Source: Paenibacillus sp. OK003 (GTDB taxonomy: Bacteria > Bacillota > Bacilli > Paenibacillales > Paenibacillaceae). From it: DNA of 64,000 bases. The DNA lies in the NCBI RefSeq assembly GCF_900109515.1, contig NZ_FOBD01000002.1, forward strand, positions 1 through 64,000, read 5' to 3'. Shown in pieces: positions 9,534-18,787 of this stretch (position 1 is the stretch's first letter; each line of letters begins with the position of its first letter). The notes below the pieces were generated by a model, which made no database searches, was not told where the DNA came from, and saw nothing but the letters and a program-made list of their open reading frames with translations. The position numbers were made by a program, and so were the translations under genes.

Positions 9534-10487
9534 ATGAATGATGAACTCTTGGAGCGGCTAGAGGCTTGGCATGAACAGGATGAATTTGAAGAGATTGTGG
9601 ATGCGATTACAGAGGTTCCGGAAGAGGAGCGGGATTATATTCTGGTCAACCATCTGGGCAGAGCGCTGAATAATTTGGAGCGCTATCAGGAGGCAGTGGA
9701 GCAATTTCTGTCGGTTGAAACAGAGGGACAGAATGACCCGCTTTGGCATTACCGCATGGGTCTGGCGTATTATTATTTGGAGCAATATGAGAACGCGCGA
9801 GAAGCTTTCGAAGCAGCAGACCGATTGGAGCCGGGAGATGAGGATACACAGGAGTTCCTGGAATGGATTCGGAATAAAACTGCAGACGAGCTTACAGAGG
9901 AAGCGGTAGAGGAGCCCGTGGATACAGTCCACTCTGTGACTGGAATCACCATAGAAGCTGCACCTGGTATCACTCCGGAATCGACGAGCTTTTGGAATGA
10001 CAGTCCAGCAAACGTCGATCAATATGTATTGTCCCCGCCTACCGATGAGCAAATTGAAGCAGTGGAAGAGCAGCTGGTGTTCAAGCTGCCGACATTCTAT
10101 GTGAACATGATGAAACTACATAATGGTGGTGTGCCCCACTATCGGTATTTTCCGGTTAGCCTGGCGGAGAATGATGGGAAGATTCAAGTTGAAATTTCGA
10201 ATATCCTGGGTGTTGGACGGGAGAAGGCACATTCATTGTGTGGAGCAGCGGGCAGTCGAGTGATTATTGAGCAGGGCGGTTACCCCGAAATTGGTGTCAT
10301 TTTGTGTGAGTGCCCCTCCGAGTCTGAGGTTGTGATGCTGGATTACCGTGAATCCGGCAATGCCGGTGAGCCCGAGGTGGTTCATGTGAATAAAGCAGCA
10401 GGCAACAAGATCACTTGGCTTGCACCCAATGTGGAGACCTTTATTCAAGGCCTGGTGAATGAGGAAAATCAACCTGCAAACCTTTGA
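9534..10487 (+). CDS. TPR protein with C-terminal SMI1/KNR4 (SUKH) domain
   Basis: The protein is 317 residues, start ATG after GGAGG, with no signal peptide, so it is cytoplasmic. Residues about 1-115 contain two to three tetratricopeptide repeats (ALNNLERYQEAVEQF, GLAYYYLEQYENAREAFEAA). An acidic linker leads to a SUKH domain from about residue 165, recognisable by PPTDEQIEAVEEQLVFKLPTFY and MKLHNGG followed by the GREKAHS and IILCECPSES-like core. SUKH proteins often act as immunity proteins in polymorphic-toxin systems, but stand-alone members are also common in Firmicutes. No toxin gene is adjacent here, so its role remains open. It is very acidic overall. Confidence 0.8.
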   Translation: MNDELLERLEAWHEQDEFEEIVDAITEVPEEERDYILVNHLGRALNNLERYQEAVEQFLSVETEGQNDPLWHYRMGLAYYYLEQYENAREAFEAADRLEPGDEDTQEFLEWIRNKTADELTEEAVEEPVDTVHSVTGITIEAAPGITPESTSFWNDSPANVDQYVLSPPTDEQIEAVEEQLVFKLPTFYVNMMKLHNGGVPHYRYFPVSLAENDGKIQVEISNILGVGREKAHSLCGAAGSRVIIEQGGYPEIGVILCECPSESEVVMLDYRESGNAGEPEVVHVNKAAGNKITWLAPNVETFIQGLVNEENQPANL

Positions 10488-10537
10488 GGTTTCACTGTAA
10501 AGAAGGTTATAGCTTCCTGTTCTATAACATATTGTAG

Positions 10538-10570
10538 AGCTGCATCCGTAACAAAGGGTGCAGCTTTTTA
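10538..10570 (+). terminator. Terminator after the TPR-SUKH gene
   Basis: Arms AGCTGCATCC and GGGTGCAGCT pair with one G:U wobble and are followed by TTTTTA. Confidence 0.8.
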
Positions 10571-10888
10571 GTTGGGAAATCTCTCATTCGCTATTTTCAT
10601 TGCAACATTATGTAATATAATGGTATTATTTAAATGATATTACCAGTAAGTTGGATGCAGATTATTCCTATACAGGAGGTGTTGTTATAAGCGGTTGATA
10701 TGGAAGAAAGTTGACCCCATGGATATTCCGCATACAGCAGAATTACCGAGATGAGACACAAGCTCGTTTGTCATACATTATAATGTAAGCGCTTCACTTA
10801 GAGTTCAGCTATCTATTATACGATATTTAAATCTGTTTTTGACCCATTACGAAAATGTTAAAAAACGATTCCAGGGAGGGATTCGCTC
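10571..10888. other. Upstream region of the PL4 lyase
   Basis: This AT-rich stretch of about 320 bases has no convincing gene. It holds an operator-like site at 10784-10797 and a TTATAAT string overlapping that site's left side at 10778-10784 with no good -35. The region is long enough for further regulator sites, but I cannot define any. Confidence 0.5.
10784..10797 (+). promoter_or_regulatory. cre-like / LacI-type operator upstream of the PL4 lyase
   Basis: TGTAAGCGCTTCAC has the AAGCGCTT core of catabolite-responsive elements, but its right end departs from the standard TGNAANCGNTNNCA. The same 14-mer with a single base change occurs in the same orientation before the GH43 gene (26068-26081). 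The site is 91 bases before the GTG start. Confidence 0.5.
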
Positions 10889-12514
10889 GTGAGCAGACGT
10901 TTAATGAAGAAGGGATTCAGTTCGTTTCTATTCCTGGTGATGATGGCAGCAGCTGTATTATACCCAACATCCACCGGACACGCAGCTACCATCTATGTTA
11001 CGGATAACGGGTCGAGGGTTGAAGTGAACACGGGAGCAGGGCTGGTATACACGGTGAATAAAACCAATGGCGATATCATATCTGCCAAAATGAACGGAAC
11101 GGAGCTGAACGGCTCCAGCAAGGCGTCACATATCGGCTCTGGTTTGGGCTCAGCCAATGTAACCTGGAGTACATCTCCTTCGGGATCAACCGTATTGATC
11201 ACCGTCTCAACCAGCACGCTTACCCACTATTATGCATCACGGGGCGGTGAGAACATAATTTATATGGCGACGTATGTCACAGCAGAACCGTCTGTGGGTG
11301 AATTGCGTTATATTTTCCGGGGCAACGGCAGCGTATTGACAGGGGTTCCGGCCAACTCCAATATTCGAAATAATACAGGGGCGATTGAAAGCCAGGACGT
11401 TTTTGGTTACGCCAATGGGCAGACTACGTCAAAATATTATGGCAACGATCAGGCCAAGGATTTAAGCGTTCGAGGCGTTACGGGCAGTGGTGTGGGTGTG
11501 TTCATGGCCTATGGCGATCGGGAGAAAAGCTCGGGAGGTCCGTTCTTCCGTGATATTCAGTTCCAGAGCGGTGGAGATACGGAGGTGTACAATTACATGA
11601 ATTCGGGACATGCCCAGACCGAAAATTGGCGTATGGGTCTGCATGGGCCGTATGCCTTGATTTTTACCACCGGTGCAACGCCAAGCGTACCTGATTTTAG
11701 CTGGATGTCGGGTCTGAACCTGACAGGTTGGGTATCCAGCCGAGGTAATGTCGTGCTTAACGGGCTCTCTGGCATGGATACGGGTTATGCGTATACAGTT
11801 GGTTTTGCCAATAGCAACGCCCAATATTGGGTGAATGCCTCTTCGAGCGGGGCAGCTGCCAAATACAGCATGATTCCAGGTACATACACCATGACGGTGT
11901 ATAAGGGGGAACTGGCCGTCTATACGGAAAGTGTGAACGTCACTGGAGGATCAACGACAGCGCTGAATACACGTACGATCAACAATGACCCAAGTAAAGC
12001 ATCCAGCATCTGGCGCATTGGGAATTGGGACGGTACGCCATCGGAGTTCCTGAACGGCCAGACGATTCCGATCCGTCACCCTTCCGATAGCCGTAATCCG
12101 AGCTGGGGCCCTGTCAGCTATGCAACCGGCAGTGCAACCAACAAGTTCCCTGCGATTCAGTTCCGTGGACAAAACTCGCCCACAACCGTTACCTTTAGCC
12201 TGAACTCTTCCCAAGCTGCATCTTCGCATGTACTTAACATCGGTATTACGGCAGCATACAACAATGGAAGACCCAGCGTAACGATTAACGGTCAGACGCT
12301 AACGAATCCGGCAGCTTCATCCCAACCGAATTCTCGCAGCTTTACGATTGGCACCTATCGGGGCAACAATACAACCTTTTCCTGGAATATACCAGCATCC
12401 TATTTCGTTAATGGGTCTAACACAATAACCATTACGCCAATTAGCGGCTCCAGCGATTTGGGCAATTGGTTAAGTGCCGGCTGGGTGTATGACTGTGTTG
12501 AATTGTTGAATTAA
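10889..12514 (+). CDS. Secreted rhamnogalacturonan lyase, polysaccharide lyase family 4
   Basis: The protein is 541 residues; GTG start eight bases after AGGGAGGG. A signal peptide of about 33 residues ends in GHAA. The N-terminal beta-sandwich (VNTGAGLVYTVNKTNGDIISAKMNG), the middle GGPFFRDIQFQ and MNSGHAQTEN segments, the fibronectin-like PGTYTMTVYKGELAVYTES domain and the C-terminal jelly-roll starting at SIWRIGNWDGTPSEFLNG match the three-domain PL4 layout. Such enzymes cleave the rhamnose-galacturonate backbone of pectin by beta-elimination. It is followed within 50 bases by a secreted peptidase gene and may share a transcript with it. Catabolite control is suggested by the upstream operator-like site. 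Confidence 0.85.
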   Translation: MSRRLMKKGFSSFLFLVMMAAAVLYPTSTGHAATIYVTDNGSRVEVNTGAGLVYTVNKTNGDIISAKMNGTELNGSSKASHIGSGLGSANVTWSTSPSGSTVLITVSTSTLTHYYASRGGENIIYMATYVTAEPSVGELRYIFRGNGSVLTGVPANSNIRNNTGAIESQDVFGYANGQTTSKYYGNDQAKDLSVRGVTGSGVGVFMAYGDREKSSGGPFFRDIQFQSGGDTEVYNYMNSGHAQTENWRMGLHGPYALIFTTGATPSVPDFSWMSGLNLTGWVSSRGNVVLNGLSGMDTGYAYTVGFANSNAQYWVNASSSGAAAKYSMIPGTYTMTVYKGELAVYTESVNVTGGSTTALNTRTINNDPSKASSIWRIGNWDGTPSEFLNGQTIPIRHPSDSRNPSWGPVSYATGSATNKFPAIQFRGQNSPTTVTFSLNSSQAASSHVLNIGITAAYNNGRPSVTINGQTLTNPAASSQPNSRSFTIGTYRGNNTTFSWNIPASYFVNGSNTITITPISGSSDLGNWLSAGWVYDCVELLN

Positions 12515-12563
12515 AATTAAGGCGCTATATGTAAATATATTGTAATTATATTAGGAGGCTCTT

Positions 12564-13901
12564 ATGCAAAATAAAATGCAACGGTATATTTATGTTATGA
12601 TTTTCCTTTTGCTGTTTTCATTTCTACCTGTCTCTTCTGTTAAGGCAGGTCCCATCCAGCCTGATCAAAACATAATTGTACAAGAGGGCGAAGAAAACAA
12701 AGAATCGGTTCCTCAAATGTTGTCTGAACCGGAGGTTCTGCAAATTGCGCAAAAGCATATACAGGGTTATATGGCCAATGATATTCAAACCAAAGATCGT
12801 ATTATTGAAGCTTCAACCAATATGATTCCTCTCTACAATTTGAATAATCAGATTATTGCTTACGCAGTCCCTCTAGTCGAGGGAGATCGAGAGATTGGTT
12901 ATATTTCAGTAGGAGCGCTAAAGGATGGCTATGATGCATATGATATTTTTATAGATGACTCAGTCGTACAAAGGCTTCACCAATCGTTATCCAGTCCGTC
13001 CATTATGGAGAAAGCTGAAGAAAGAAAAATAGTATTTGTGCCACCAATGAATTATATGGTTCAAGTGACAGACAAGGGCCATCAGCAATACTTTGGAATG
13101 GAAGATAATTTTCAATCCTTGCGTGATATTACTGAAGCAGTTGAAGTCAATATGGAGGAATTACATCAAAAATATGAAACTATCCGATCTGAAGAAAATC
13201 GGGAATACATGGATCAAATTCTACAGAGTGATATTAGCGCTCGGGCTACCGCTGCGGTTGCCAAAGAAGAAGTAAGTCTTACTGTTGAAGCCAATCAATC
13301 CATGTTTGTACCAGTACAGGATGGTTCGGGTTACAGTTATGGAGGAAACCAGAATTGGTACTCTCAAAATACGCATAAAGAACGGGGATGTGGTCCGGTT
13401 GCAGCGGCCAATATTACCAATTACTTGGCCAAAATTACGAATCCTTCAGTTTACAGTACCTTGTATATTGGTAATACGACATCTAAGCAGGATTTTCTGG
13501 CACATATGGATAAGATGTATGACTACGTAAGTCCAGGCATATTGGGTAAAATTTCGGTGGGCGGTTTTGCTTCCGCAGTGGAAAGCTATGCAAAGGATAA
13601 AAAGGTGAATTTGAGTAGAGTTACGGATAATTCGGCATTTACGCTAGATAACACAGCTGCCTATATAAAAGCGGGGTTGAGCCTCAATTCTCCTGTTGCA
13701 ACCCTCAATCTTTCCAAATTTGATGATTACGAATACGAATGGCATTGGATGACGATTACCAAGTATTATCGAGATACTACAGACAGCAGATGGATCGCTG
13801 TTTCGACCTGGGGCCAACGCAGGAGTATCAATTATCGAACTCATTTTGATGCCATAGCAGGTAACCGTACATTAGGCGGAGGATTCATGTATTTCAAATA
13901 A
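12564..13901 (+). CDS. Secreted C39-like cysteine peptidase
   Basis: The protein is 445 residues; ATG after AGGAGG. A signal peptide ends at VKAG. Residues about 50-220 look like a pro-region with an IIAYAVPL..GDREIGYISVG strand pattern. The C-terminal part carries papain-fold catalytic motifs: Cys276 in RGCGPVAAANI and His394 in YEWHWMTITKYY, as in peptidase C39-like proteins. It is probably exported and self-processed; the substrate is unknown. Codon use is more AT-rich than in the preceding lyase. The next gene, a small lipoprotein, starts 15 bases after its stop and is likely co-transcribed, perhaps as an inhibitor or partner, which is only inferred. Confidence 0.75.
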   Translation: MQNKMQRYIYVMIFLLLFSFLPVSSVKAGPIQPDQNIIVQEGEENKESVPQMLSEPEVLQIAQKHIQGYMANDIQTKDRIIEASTNMIPLYNLNNQIIAYAVPLVEGDREIGYISVGALKDGYDAYDIFIDDSVVQRLHQSLSSPSIMEKAEERKIVFVPPMNYMVQVTDKGHQQYFGMEDNFQSLRDITEAVEVNMEELHQKYETIRSEENREYMDQILQSDISARATAAVAKEEVSLTVEANQSMFVPVQDGSGYSYGGNQNWYSQNTHKERGCGPVAAANITNYLAKITNPSVYSTLYIGNTTSKQDFLAHMDKMYDYVSPGILGKISVGGFASAVESYAKDKKVNLSRVTDNSAFTLDNTAAYIKAGLSLNSPVATLNLSKFDDYEYEWHWMTITKYYRDTTDSRWIAVSTWGQRRSINYRTHFDAIAGNRTLGGGFMYFK

Positions 13902-13916
13902 AGAGCAGGTGATTAT

Positions 13917-14435
13917 ATGTCTGGCATCAAACATTGTTCGGGAATATTGCACGTTGTGAATATTCTGGCTCTCGTTCTTTTCTTGACGGCATGTACTTCT
14001 TATACCAACGTCTCTTCAGAAGGAGTCAAATCATTTCGGCAGGATATCGAGCAAGATTTTCCTGCTATTCAAAAGACGGAGATTCGTTATTCCACACCTC
14101 GGGTCGAAGTAGCATATACGGTCAAAACAGAACCGGATGAAGAAGAGATTCATCGACTATTCACTCAAACCACAGTATTTATGACCAGCCCTTCTTTTAA
14201 AAGTGAAATTATTGATGAACAGTACCGTAGGAAATATCCAAGCTGGGGCGACCCAGAGCTTGCCGTGACTGTAACCTTACGCGGAAAGGATATATCTGCT
14301 TACCAGTTTACTTGTAAGCCAGAGAAATCGGAATCCGATTCTGGTAACGTGACATATGCCCAGTGGTACGTTCAGACACCAGATGATACTGTAGGCAAGC
14401 CTTATCCTGACTCTGGGATGGAGAATGAAAAGTGA
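13917..14435 (+). CDS. Small lipoprotein of unknown function
   Basis: The protein is 172 residues with lipobox LTAC (Cys26) after a hydrophobic stretch. The ribosome site is AGGTGA. The mature part is charged and begins with an EGVKSFRQDIEQDFP segment; I recognise no domain. The position directly behind the cysteine peptidase suggests a joint function at the cell surface. A terminator follows. Confidence 0.7.
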   Translation: MSGIKHCSGILHVVNILALVLFLTACTSYTNVSSEGVKSFRQDIEQDFPAIQKTEIRYSTPRVEVAYTVKTEPDEEEIHRLFTQTTVFMTSPSFKSEIIDEQYRRKYPSWGDPELAVTVTLRGKDISAYQFTCKPEKSESDSGNVTYAQWYVQTPDDTVGKPYPDSGMENEK

Positions 14436-14492
14436 CATTATAAAAATTTTCAGAAAATATGGATCAATACATTGATTAAGAGACTTGATGCT

Positions 14493-14527
14493 ATACAGCC
14501 CTTAAATCCATGAGGGCTGTATTTTTA
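14493..14527 (+). terminator. Terminator after the peptidase-lipoprotein pair
   Basis: Perfect 10-bp arms ATACAGCCCT and AGGGCTGTAT are followed by TTTTTAT. A closely similar hairpin recurs at 16150-16175. Confidence 0.85.
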
Positions 14528-14613
14528 TAAACACTTCGCTTGCTTCGCTAAAGGCATCCAAAATAAGGATACAGGGCCGTATGCGTTGCAGAATGACAAT
14601 TCCTCTGCTAATA

Positions 14614-14642
14614 TTTAGACATCTAATATTTAGACATCTAAA
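14614..14642. promoter_or_regulatory. Tandem palindromic operators before the SDR-MarR cluster
   Basis: TTTAGACATCTAAT (14614-14627) and TTTAGACATCTAAA (14629-14642) are two copies, 15 bases apart, of a palindrome with 6-bp TTTAGA/TCTAAA arms. This shape is typical of MarR-family operators. The MarR gene at the end of the cluster is the obvious candidate to bind here. Confidence 0.65.
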
Positions 14643-14694
14643 TAATAGAACTGTTATTTATTTTCGGTTTCTTTATGAAAGGAGCTTGAGAACC

Positions 14695-15360
14695 ATGTTG
14701 AGAATGAAAGACAAAGTAGTCCTTGTAACTGGAGGCGCTTCTGGAATAGGATTGTCCGCAGCCCAATTGATGGCGAGAGAAGGAGCAAAAGTCGTTATTG
14801 CTGATTTCAATGTCAATGGGGCAAAAGAAGCGGCAGCGAACATTCAGGCTCAAGGCGGAGAAGCAGTAGCCGTTTTTCTTGATGCCGGAGACGAATTTTC
14901 GATTAAAGAAGCTGTGGAGTTTACGGTGCAACAATATGGTAAGCTCACGAGTCTGTTCAACAATGTTGGCCTGACCAATCTGAAGAAGGATTTGGACGTG
15001 GTTAACGTAGATTTGGACGAGTGGGATCGGCTGATGAACGTGAATCTGACAAGGTATATTGCCACCCAATATGGCAAGCATAACATTCGTTGCAATGCTG
15101 TCGCGCCCGGATTGATCTTGACCCCGGCAGCCCAGAACAATATGCCTCCGGACGTATTGGATATGTTCGCAAAATATAACGCACTGCCTTATCACGGTGA
15201 GCCCGATGATATTGGATACACCGTCGTATTCCTGGCCTCAGATGAGTCCAAATTCATTACCGGACAGACCATCCAGGTTGAGGGCGGCCATTATATTGCC
15301 AATCCAACCGTTCCGGATTTTGAACAGTTTATGAAACTACACAATACGACTAACAACTAA
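14695..15360 (+). pseudogene. SDR gene with in-frame deletion of the active site
   Basis: From the ATG behind AAAGGAG the frame gives 221 residues. It starts as a perfect SDR: TGGASGIG, DFN coenzyme loop, FNNVG, DEWDRLMNVNL. It then jumps directly to TRYIATQYGKHNIRCNAVAPG. The segment between, about 45 residues that should hold the catalytic Ser and Tyr-x3-Lys, is absent; the junction is near 15046-15052. The reading frame is kept, so a protein with an intact NAD-binding half could still be made, but it cannot be an active dehydrogenase. It heads the cluster with an intact SDR and a MarR regulator. Confidence 0.8.
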
Positions 15361-15400
15361 AGCAGCGCCGTATAAATAAAATATGTTAGGAGCGTTTCAT

Positions 15401-16135
15401 ATGGGAAGATTAGATAATAAAGTCGCTATTATTACAGGTGGAGCTTCCGGAATTGGTGAAGGTATGGTGGATCTCTTTGCAAAGGAAGGCGCCATCGTTA
15501 TTGCTGCAGACATTAATGAGGAAGCACTGGAGAAAGCAAGCCAAAAAGAGAATGTGTACGGAATGAAGCTGAATGTTTCCTCCGATGAAGATTGGGAGTT
15601 ATTAGCGAAAGTCGTTAAAGAACGCTTTGGTAAAATTGATATTTTGGTCAACAATGCAGGCATTTCTTCAGAGAAACCATTTGAAGAGATCGATGCACAG
15701 GATTGGCAGAAAATGCTCTCCATTAATGGATTTGGCCCATTTGCTGGCATGAAGCATGTAGCTCCTTATATGGCAGCACAAAAGAAAGGTTCCATCGTCA
15801 ATATTTCTTCATACACCGCTTTGATTGGACAAGGCTTTAACCACTATTCGGCATCCAAAGGCGCAGTACGCGCATTATCCAAAGCGGCAGCGACAACCTT
15901 CGGTCGTCAGGGTGTTCGGGTGAATGCTCTCTTCCCGGGGATCATCGAAACACCAATGACGCAAGCCTTGAACACTTCGAAGGAATTGCTTGACCGACTT
16001 ATTCAGGCAACGCCTCTGCAACGTCTGGGGCAAGCAATCGATATTGCCAACGCTGCACTGTTCCTGGCTTCGGATGATTCTTCGTACATTACAGGATCTG
16101 AGCTGGTTATCGATGGTGGATACTCAGCCCAATAG
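15401..16135 (+). CDS. Short-chain dehydrogenase/reductase (SDR), intact
   Basis: The protein is 244 residues from the ATG preceded by TAGGAGC. All classical SDR features are present: TGGASGIGEG near residue 12, DI at the end of beta-2, NNAG, the Ser of NISSYT, YSASK, VNALFPGIIETPM and the C-terminal SELVIDGG. It is an NAD(P)-dependent oxidoreductase of unknown substrate. It follows the deleted SDR copy by 40 bases and precedes the MarR gene, which together form a likely self-regulated stress or detoxification operon. Confidence 0.85.
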   Translation: MGRLDNKVAIITGGASGIGEGMVDLFAKEGAIVIAADINEEALEKASQKENVYGMKLNVSSDEDWELLAKVVKERFGKIDILVNNAGISSEKPFEEIDAQDWQKMLSINGFGPFAGMKHVAPYMAAQKKGSIVNISSYTALIGQGFNHYSASKGAVRALSKAAATTFGRQGVRVNALFPGIIETPMTQALNTSKELLDRLIQATPLQRLGQAIDIANAALFLASDDSSYITGSELVIDGGYSAQ

Positions 16136-16149
16136 CGTGTAAAATGATG

Positions 16150-16175
16150 ACAGCCCTTAAGTTAATGAGGGCTGT
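16150..16175 (+). terminator. Intra-operon hairpin between SDR and marR
   Basis: Arms ACAGCCCT/AGGGCTGT are followed by an interrupted T stretch (TGTTGTATTTTT). It is nearly the same hairpin as that at 14493-14527 and probably gives partial termination before the regulator. Confidence 0.6.
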
Positions 16176-16201
16176 TGTTGTATTTTTACGAGGAGGATCA
16201 T

Positions 16202-16621
16202 ATGGAAGAACAGAACATTTTTGAGCTCATACACAACATGGACAATTTCACCAATAAATTGATTATACAGTGGAACAAATCGTTTAATGAGGACCTCGGC
16301 GTCTCTCATGTGCTTGTACTCAGTCATCTGAATCAAAATGGAAAAAGCCGACCTTCGGATATTGCCAAACTATTGGGCCTGACTCCGCCAACGCTCAGCT
16401 ATTTAGCCGATAAGCTGGTAGCCAAGGGATTAGCCGTCAGAATCGTAGATGAAGCTGACCGACGCATAATATATTTGAGCATTACCGACAAAGGGGCCGA
16501 AGTCCTTGAAAGAGCAATCTTGGAGGGGCAGAAGCTGCGCAAGAATTTATTCCAGAAACTGAACGAAGAAGATCGTGCCCAATTAGTAAACATTTTTGAA
16601 AAGATGAATCGGGAAGATTAA
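16202..16621 (+). CDS. MarR-family transcriptional regulator
   Basis: The protein is 139 residues; the start follows GAGGAGG. The central winged helix is clear: PSDIAKLLGLTPPTLSYLADKLVAKGLAVRIVDEADRRIIYLSITDKG, flanked by dimerisation helices. MarR proteins usually repress their own operon and release DNA on binding phenolic or oxidising compounds. The tandem TTTAGA..TCTAAA palindromes upstream of the cluster are the likely target. No conserved redox cysteine is apparent. Confidence 0.85.
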   Translation: MEEQNIFELIHNMDNFTNKLIIQWNKSFNEDLGVSHVLVLSHLNQNGKSRPSDIAKLLGLTPPTLSYLADKLVAKGLAVRIVDEADRRIIYLSITDKGAEVLERAILEGQKLRKNLFQKLNEEDRAQLVNIFEKMNRED

Positions 16622-16665
16622 AAAATAGCCTGGACCTTTGACATAAAGGTAGCAGGCTATTTTTT
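16621..16665. terminator. Bidirectional terminator between marR and the DinB gene
   Basis: Outer arms AAAAATAGCCTG/CAGGCTATTTTTT enclose an inner ACCTTT/AAAGGT stem, giving A and T runs on both sides. It serves the converging genes. Confidence 0.85.
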
Positions 16666-16703
16666 GTGTGATAGTAGAAACTATACAGGAGAACTTCCGT
16701 TCA

Positions 16704-17201
16704 TTAGGCCGGGAAACCGCCTCCTGGTGGTGGCCATGCCCCGTAGAAGCGACGCAGCAGCACAATCTCGCCCAGATGGTACGAGTTATGAGACGCGATG
16801 TTGCGCAGAAGTCCTGCTTTGGTTTCGCCTGGGAAATACGGCAGTGGCTCATCCAACTGAACCGTTTCGGCAATCGTTACTGCTCGATCTACCCCGTCCA
16901 GGAAGGCCTGAATATCTGCCTCCCACGCTGCTTCATCCTGAGGACCCGTCTCTTCTGGCCAACTCTCCATCACATTTGCTGGAAGCTGCGGCTTTCTTCC
17001 TTCCAAATGCTCCAACATGAATTGTTGCCAGTAATGCATATGTTTCACCAATTGATAGATACTGTATGGCATATGTTCGTGTTTGCGACTAGCTAGTTCT
17101 ACGCTAATGTCCGGTAGAGCGCGTGCAATACGAATATGTCCGCGTTCTCCGACTAGTGATTTGACCAGGGCTTGTCCGAATAGTTGATTGGTATCCGACA
17201 T
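16704..17201 (-). CDS. DinB-family (DinB/YfiT-like) protein
   Basis: The protein is 165 residues with a GAGAGGA ribosome site. It is helical with the DinB metal-site histidines: KHMHYW in helix 2 and SHNSYHLGEIVLLRR near the C-terminus. Members form four-helix bundles and several are bacillithiol or mycothiol transferases; others have no known activity. The C-terminal tail PPPGGGFPA is typical of the Firmicute subgroup. It stands alone. Confidence 0.8.
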   Translation of the reverse strand: MSDTNQLFGQALVKSLVGERGHIRIARALPDISVELASRKHEHMPYSIYQLVKHMHYWQQFMLEHLEGRKPQLPANVMESWPEETGPQDEAAWEADIQAFLDGVDRAVTIAETVQLDEPLPYFPGETKAGLLRNIASHNSYHLGEIVLLRRFYGAWPPPGGGFPA

Positions 17202-17329
17202 GCGGAATCATCCTCTCTTTGTTCATCTGATTGAGATAATGGATATGTATTTAATAGTATACAATTAAATTTTATAAAATCAAAAATCGTAACTATTTTA
17301 AGCCACAGGATTTCTAAAGGATTCTTCTT

Positions 17330-18697
17330 ATGTTAGTATTTTTACTTAATCGGATGTATGGTGGGTGGATTATGATCATGCGCAATTGGGTTCGAAACGA
17401 AAATGTGCAAATGTTTGCTATTGCTCTGGCTACAGCTGTGGGAGCGCTTTTTAAAATAAATCCTTTTCGAGAAGATTACTTCCGGATTGGTCTGGGTGTA
17501 AGTATACTTTTATTTTTGCTGATGCTTATGCCGCATCTATCTTATGTGAAGACGGGGATTTTGGCGGGGATTGCGAACTTCATTTTTCAATCGGCTGATT
17601 TACTGAATCATGTCCATTCGCTCTCGATCATCGAAAGCATGCAGGATAATCTGGGCGCGGGAATGTATTATGTCGTGTTCACCTATGGCCTCAGCAAACT
17701 CAAGAACAGATTCCATGAGATACCGCCTCTTGTGCTGGGTGGATTGATTACGTGTATTGATTTTTCCTCGAATCTCGTGGAGCTATTCATTCGCGGTGTG
17801 TTGAGTGGGACCAATATCTTTTATATGAAAGAATGGCTTTATCTGCTGGTGCTCGGTGGTTTGCGAAGTTACTTTATCATCGGGCTTTATAACAGCTTTG
17901 CGGTGAGGCAGATGCGACTGCTGCATGCTGAGCAGGAGAAGCGGATGGAGCAGATGCTGAGCGTTAACTCAGGTCTGTACGGTGAAGTCTTTTATCTGAA
18001 AAAAGCCATGAATACGATTGAAGGCATTGCCGTGGACAGCTACGACTTATATCGGGATCTCAGAGAGAAGGACTTGAACCAATACAGCCAGCGGACGCTC
18101 GGCATTGCTCAACAGATTCATGAGGTCAAAAAAGACTCCCAACGTATCCTTGCAGGTCTGTTGAAATTGTACGATAGCGAAAAATCAGTCAATATGAGCC
18201 TTTCCGAGGTGCTGAACTTTGCGACCAAAGGAAATCGGAAATATAGTGAAATGCTGAACAAGAAGATTGAGATCCATATCGAGCAACAATATGATTGCGG
18301 CTCCCCTTACTATATTCCTCTCTTAACTGTAATGAATAATCTGATCGCCAATGCCGTGGAAGCCATTAAGAACGACGGAACGATTCGGATTCGAGTATTG
18401 GAAGAGGGAGCGGATGTGCAATTTGTGGTTATCGATTCTGGGAAAGGTGTACCCGAGGCAAAGCGAGACGTGATCTTCGAACCGGGTTATACAACCAAAT
18501 TCAATGAAGTGGGCATTGCATCAACCGGAATTGGCCTGTCCCATGTACGTGATATCGTTCAGTCTCTGGAAGGCCGAATTAGCGTGAAATCAGCGCCGCA
18601 AGGCGATAGGGGCTCCGCGTTTGTTGTATCCATTCCTAAAGCGAATCTTATTAAGGAAGACGGTGCAGACGACGCTTTCTATCATGATCGTGGATAA
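17330..18697 (+). CDS. Orphan sensor histidine kinase
   Basis: The protein is 455 residues from an ATG after AAAGGA; an internal start at 17372 behind GGTGG is possible. Five to six transmembrane helices fill residues 25-190, then a coiled linker, an atypical H-box with His264 (QQIHEVKKD) and a GHKL ATPase domain with N-box MNNLIANAVEAI, G1 DSGKGVP and G2 TGIGLSHV. It belongs to the GlnK/DctS-like class that normally pairs with a response regulator directly downstream. No such gene follows; after the stop there is only a 35-codon frame beginning MIVDN (18684-18791), possibly a response-regulator remnant. Confidence 0.8.
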   Translation: MLVFLLNRMYGGWIMIMRNWVRNENVQMFAIALATAVGALFKINPFREDYFRIGLGVSILLFLLMLMPHLSYVKTGILAGIANFIFQSADLLNHVHSLSIIESMQDNLGAGMYYVVFTYGLSKLKNRFHEIPPLVLGGLITCIDFSSNLVELFIRGVLSGTNIFYMKEWLYLLVLGGLRSYFIIGLYNSFAVRQMRLLHAEQEKRMEQMLSVNSGLYGEVFYLKKAMNTIEGIAVDSYDLYRDLREKDLNQYSQRTLGIAQQIHEVKKDSQRILAGLLKLYDSEKSVNMSLSEVLNFATKGNRKYSEMLNKKIEIHIEQQYDCGSPYYIPLLTVMNNLIANAVEAIKNDGTIRIRVLEEGADVQFVVIDSGKGVPEAKRDVIFEPGYTTKFNEVGIASTGIGLSHVRDIVQSLEGRISVKSAPQGDRGSAFVVSIPKANLIKEDGADDAFYHDRG

Positions 18698-18787
18698 TCC
18701 AGCCAAATCCCCTTCCGCAGACGATGTACCGTGGACCAATGGTATGATGGGTTTATCCATCGTCGCTATAGGGAGATTTTTACGGAT

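Noticed and set aside
9534..10487. A toxin-immunity locus based on the SUKH domain
   Set aside because: No secreted toxin, LXG or WXG gene is adjacent, so immunity function is not supported here.
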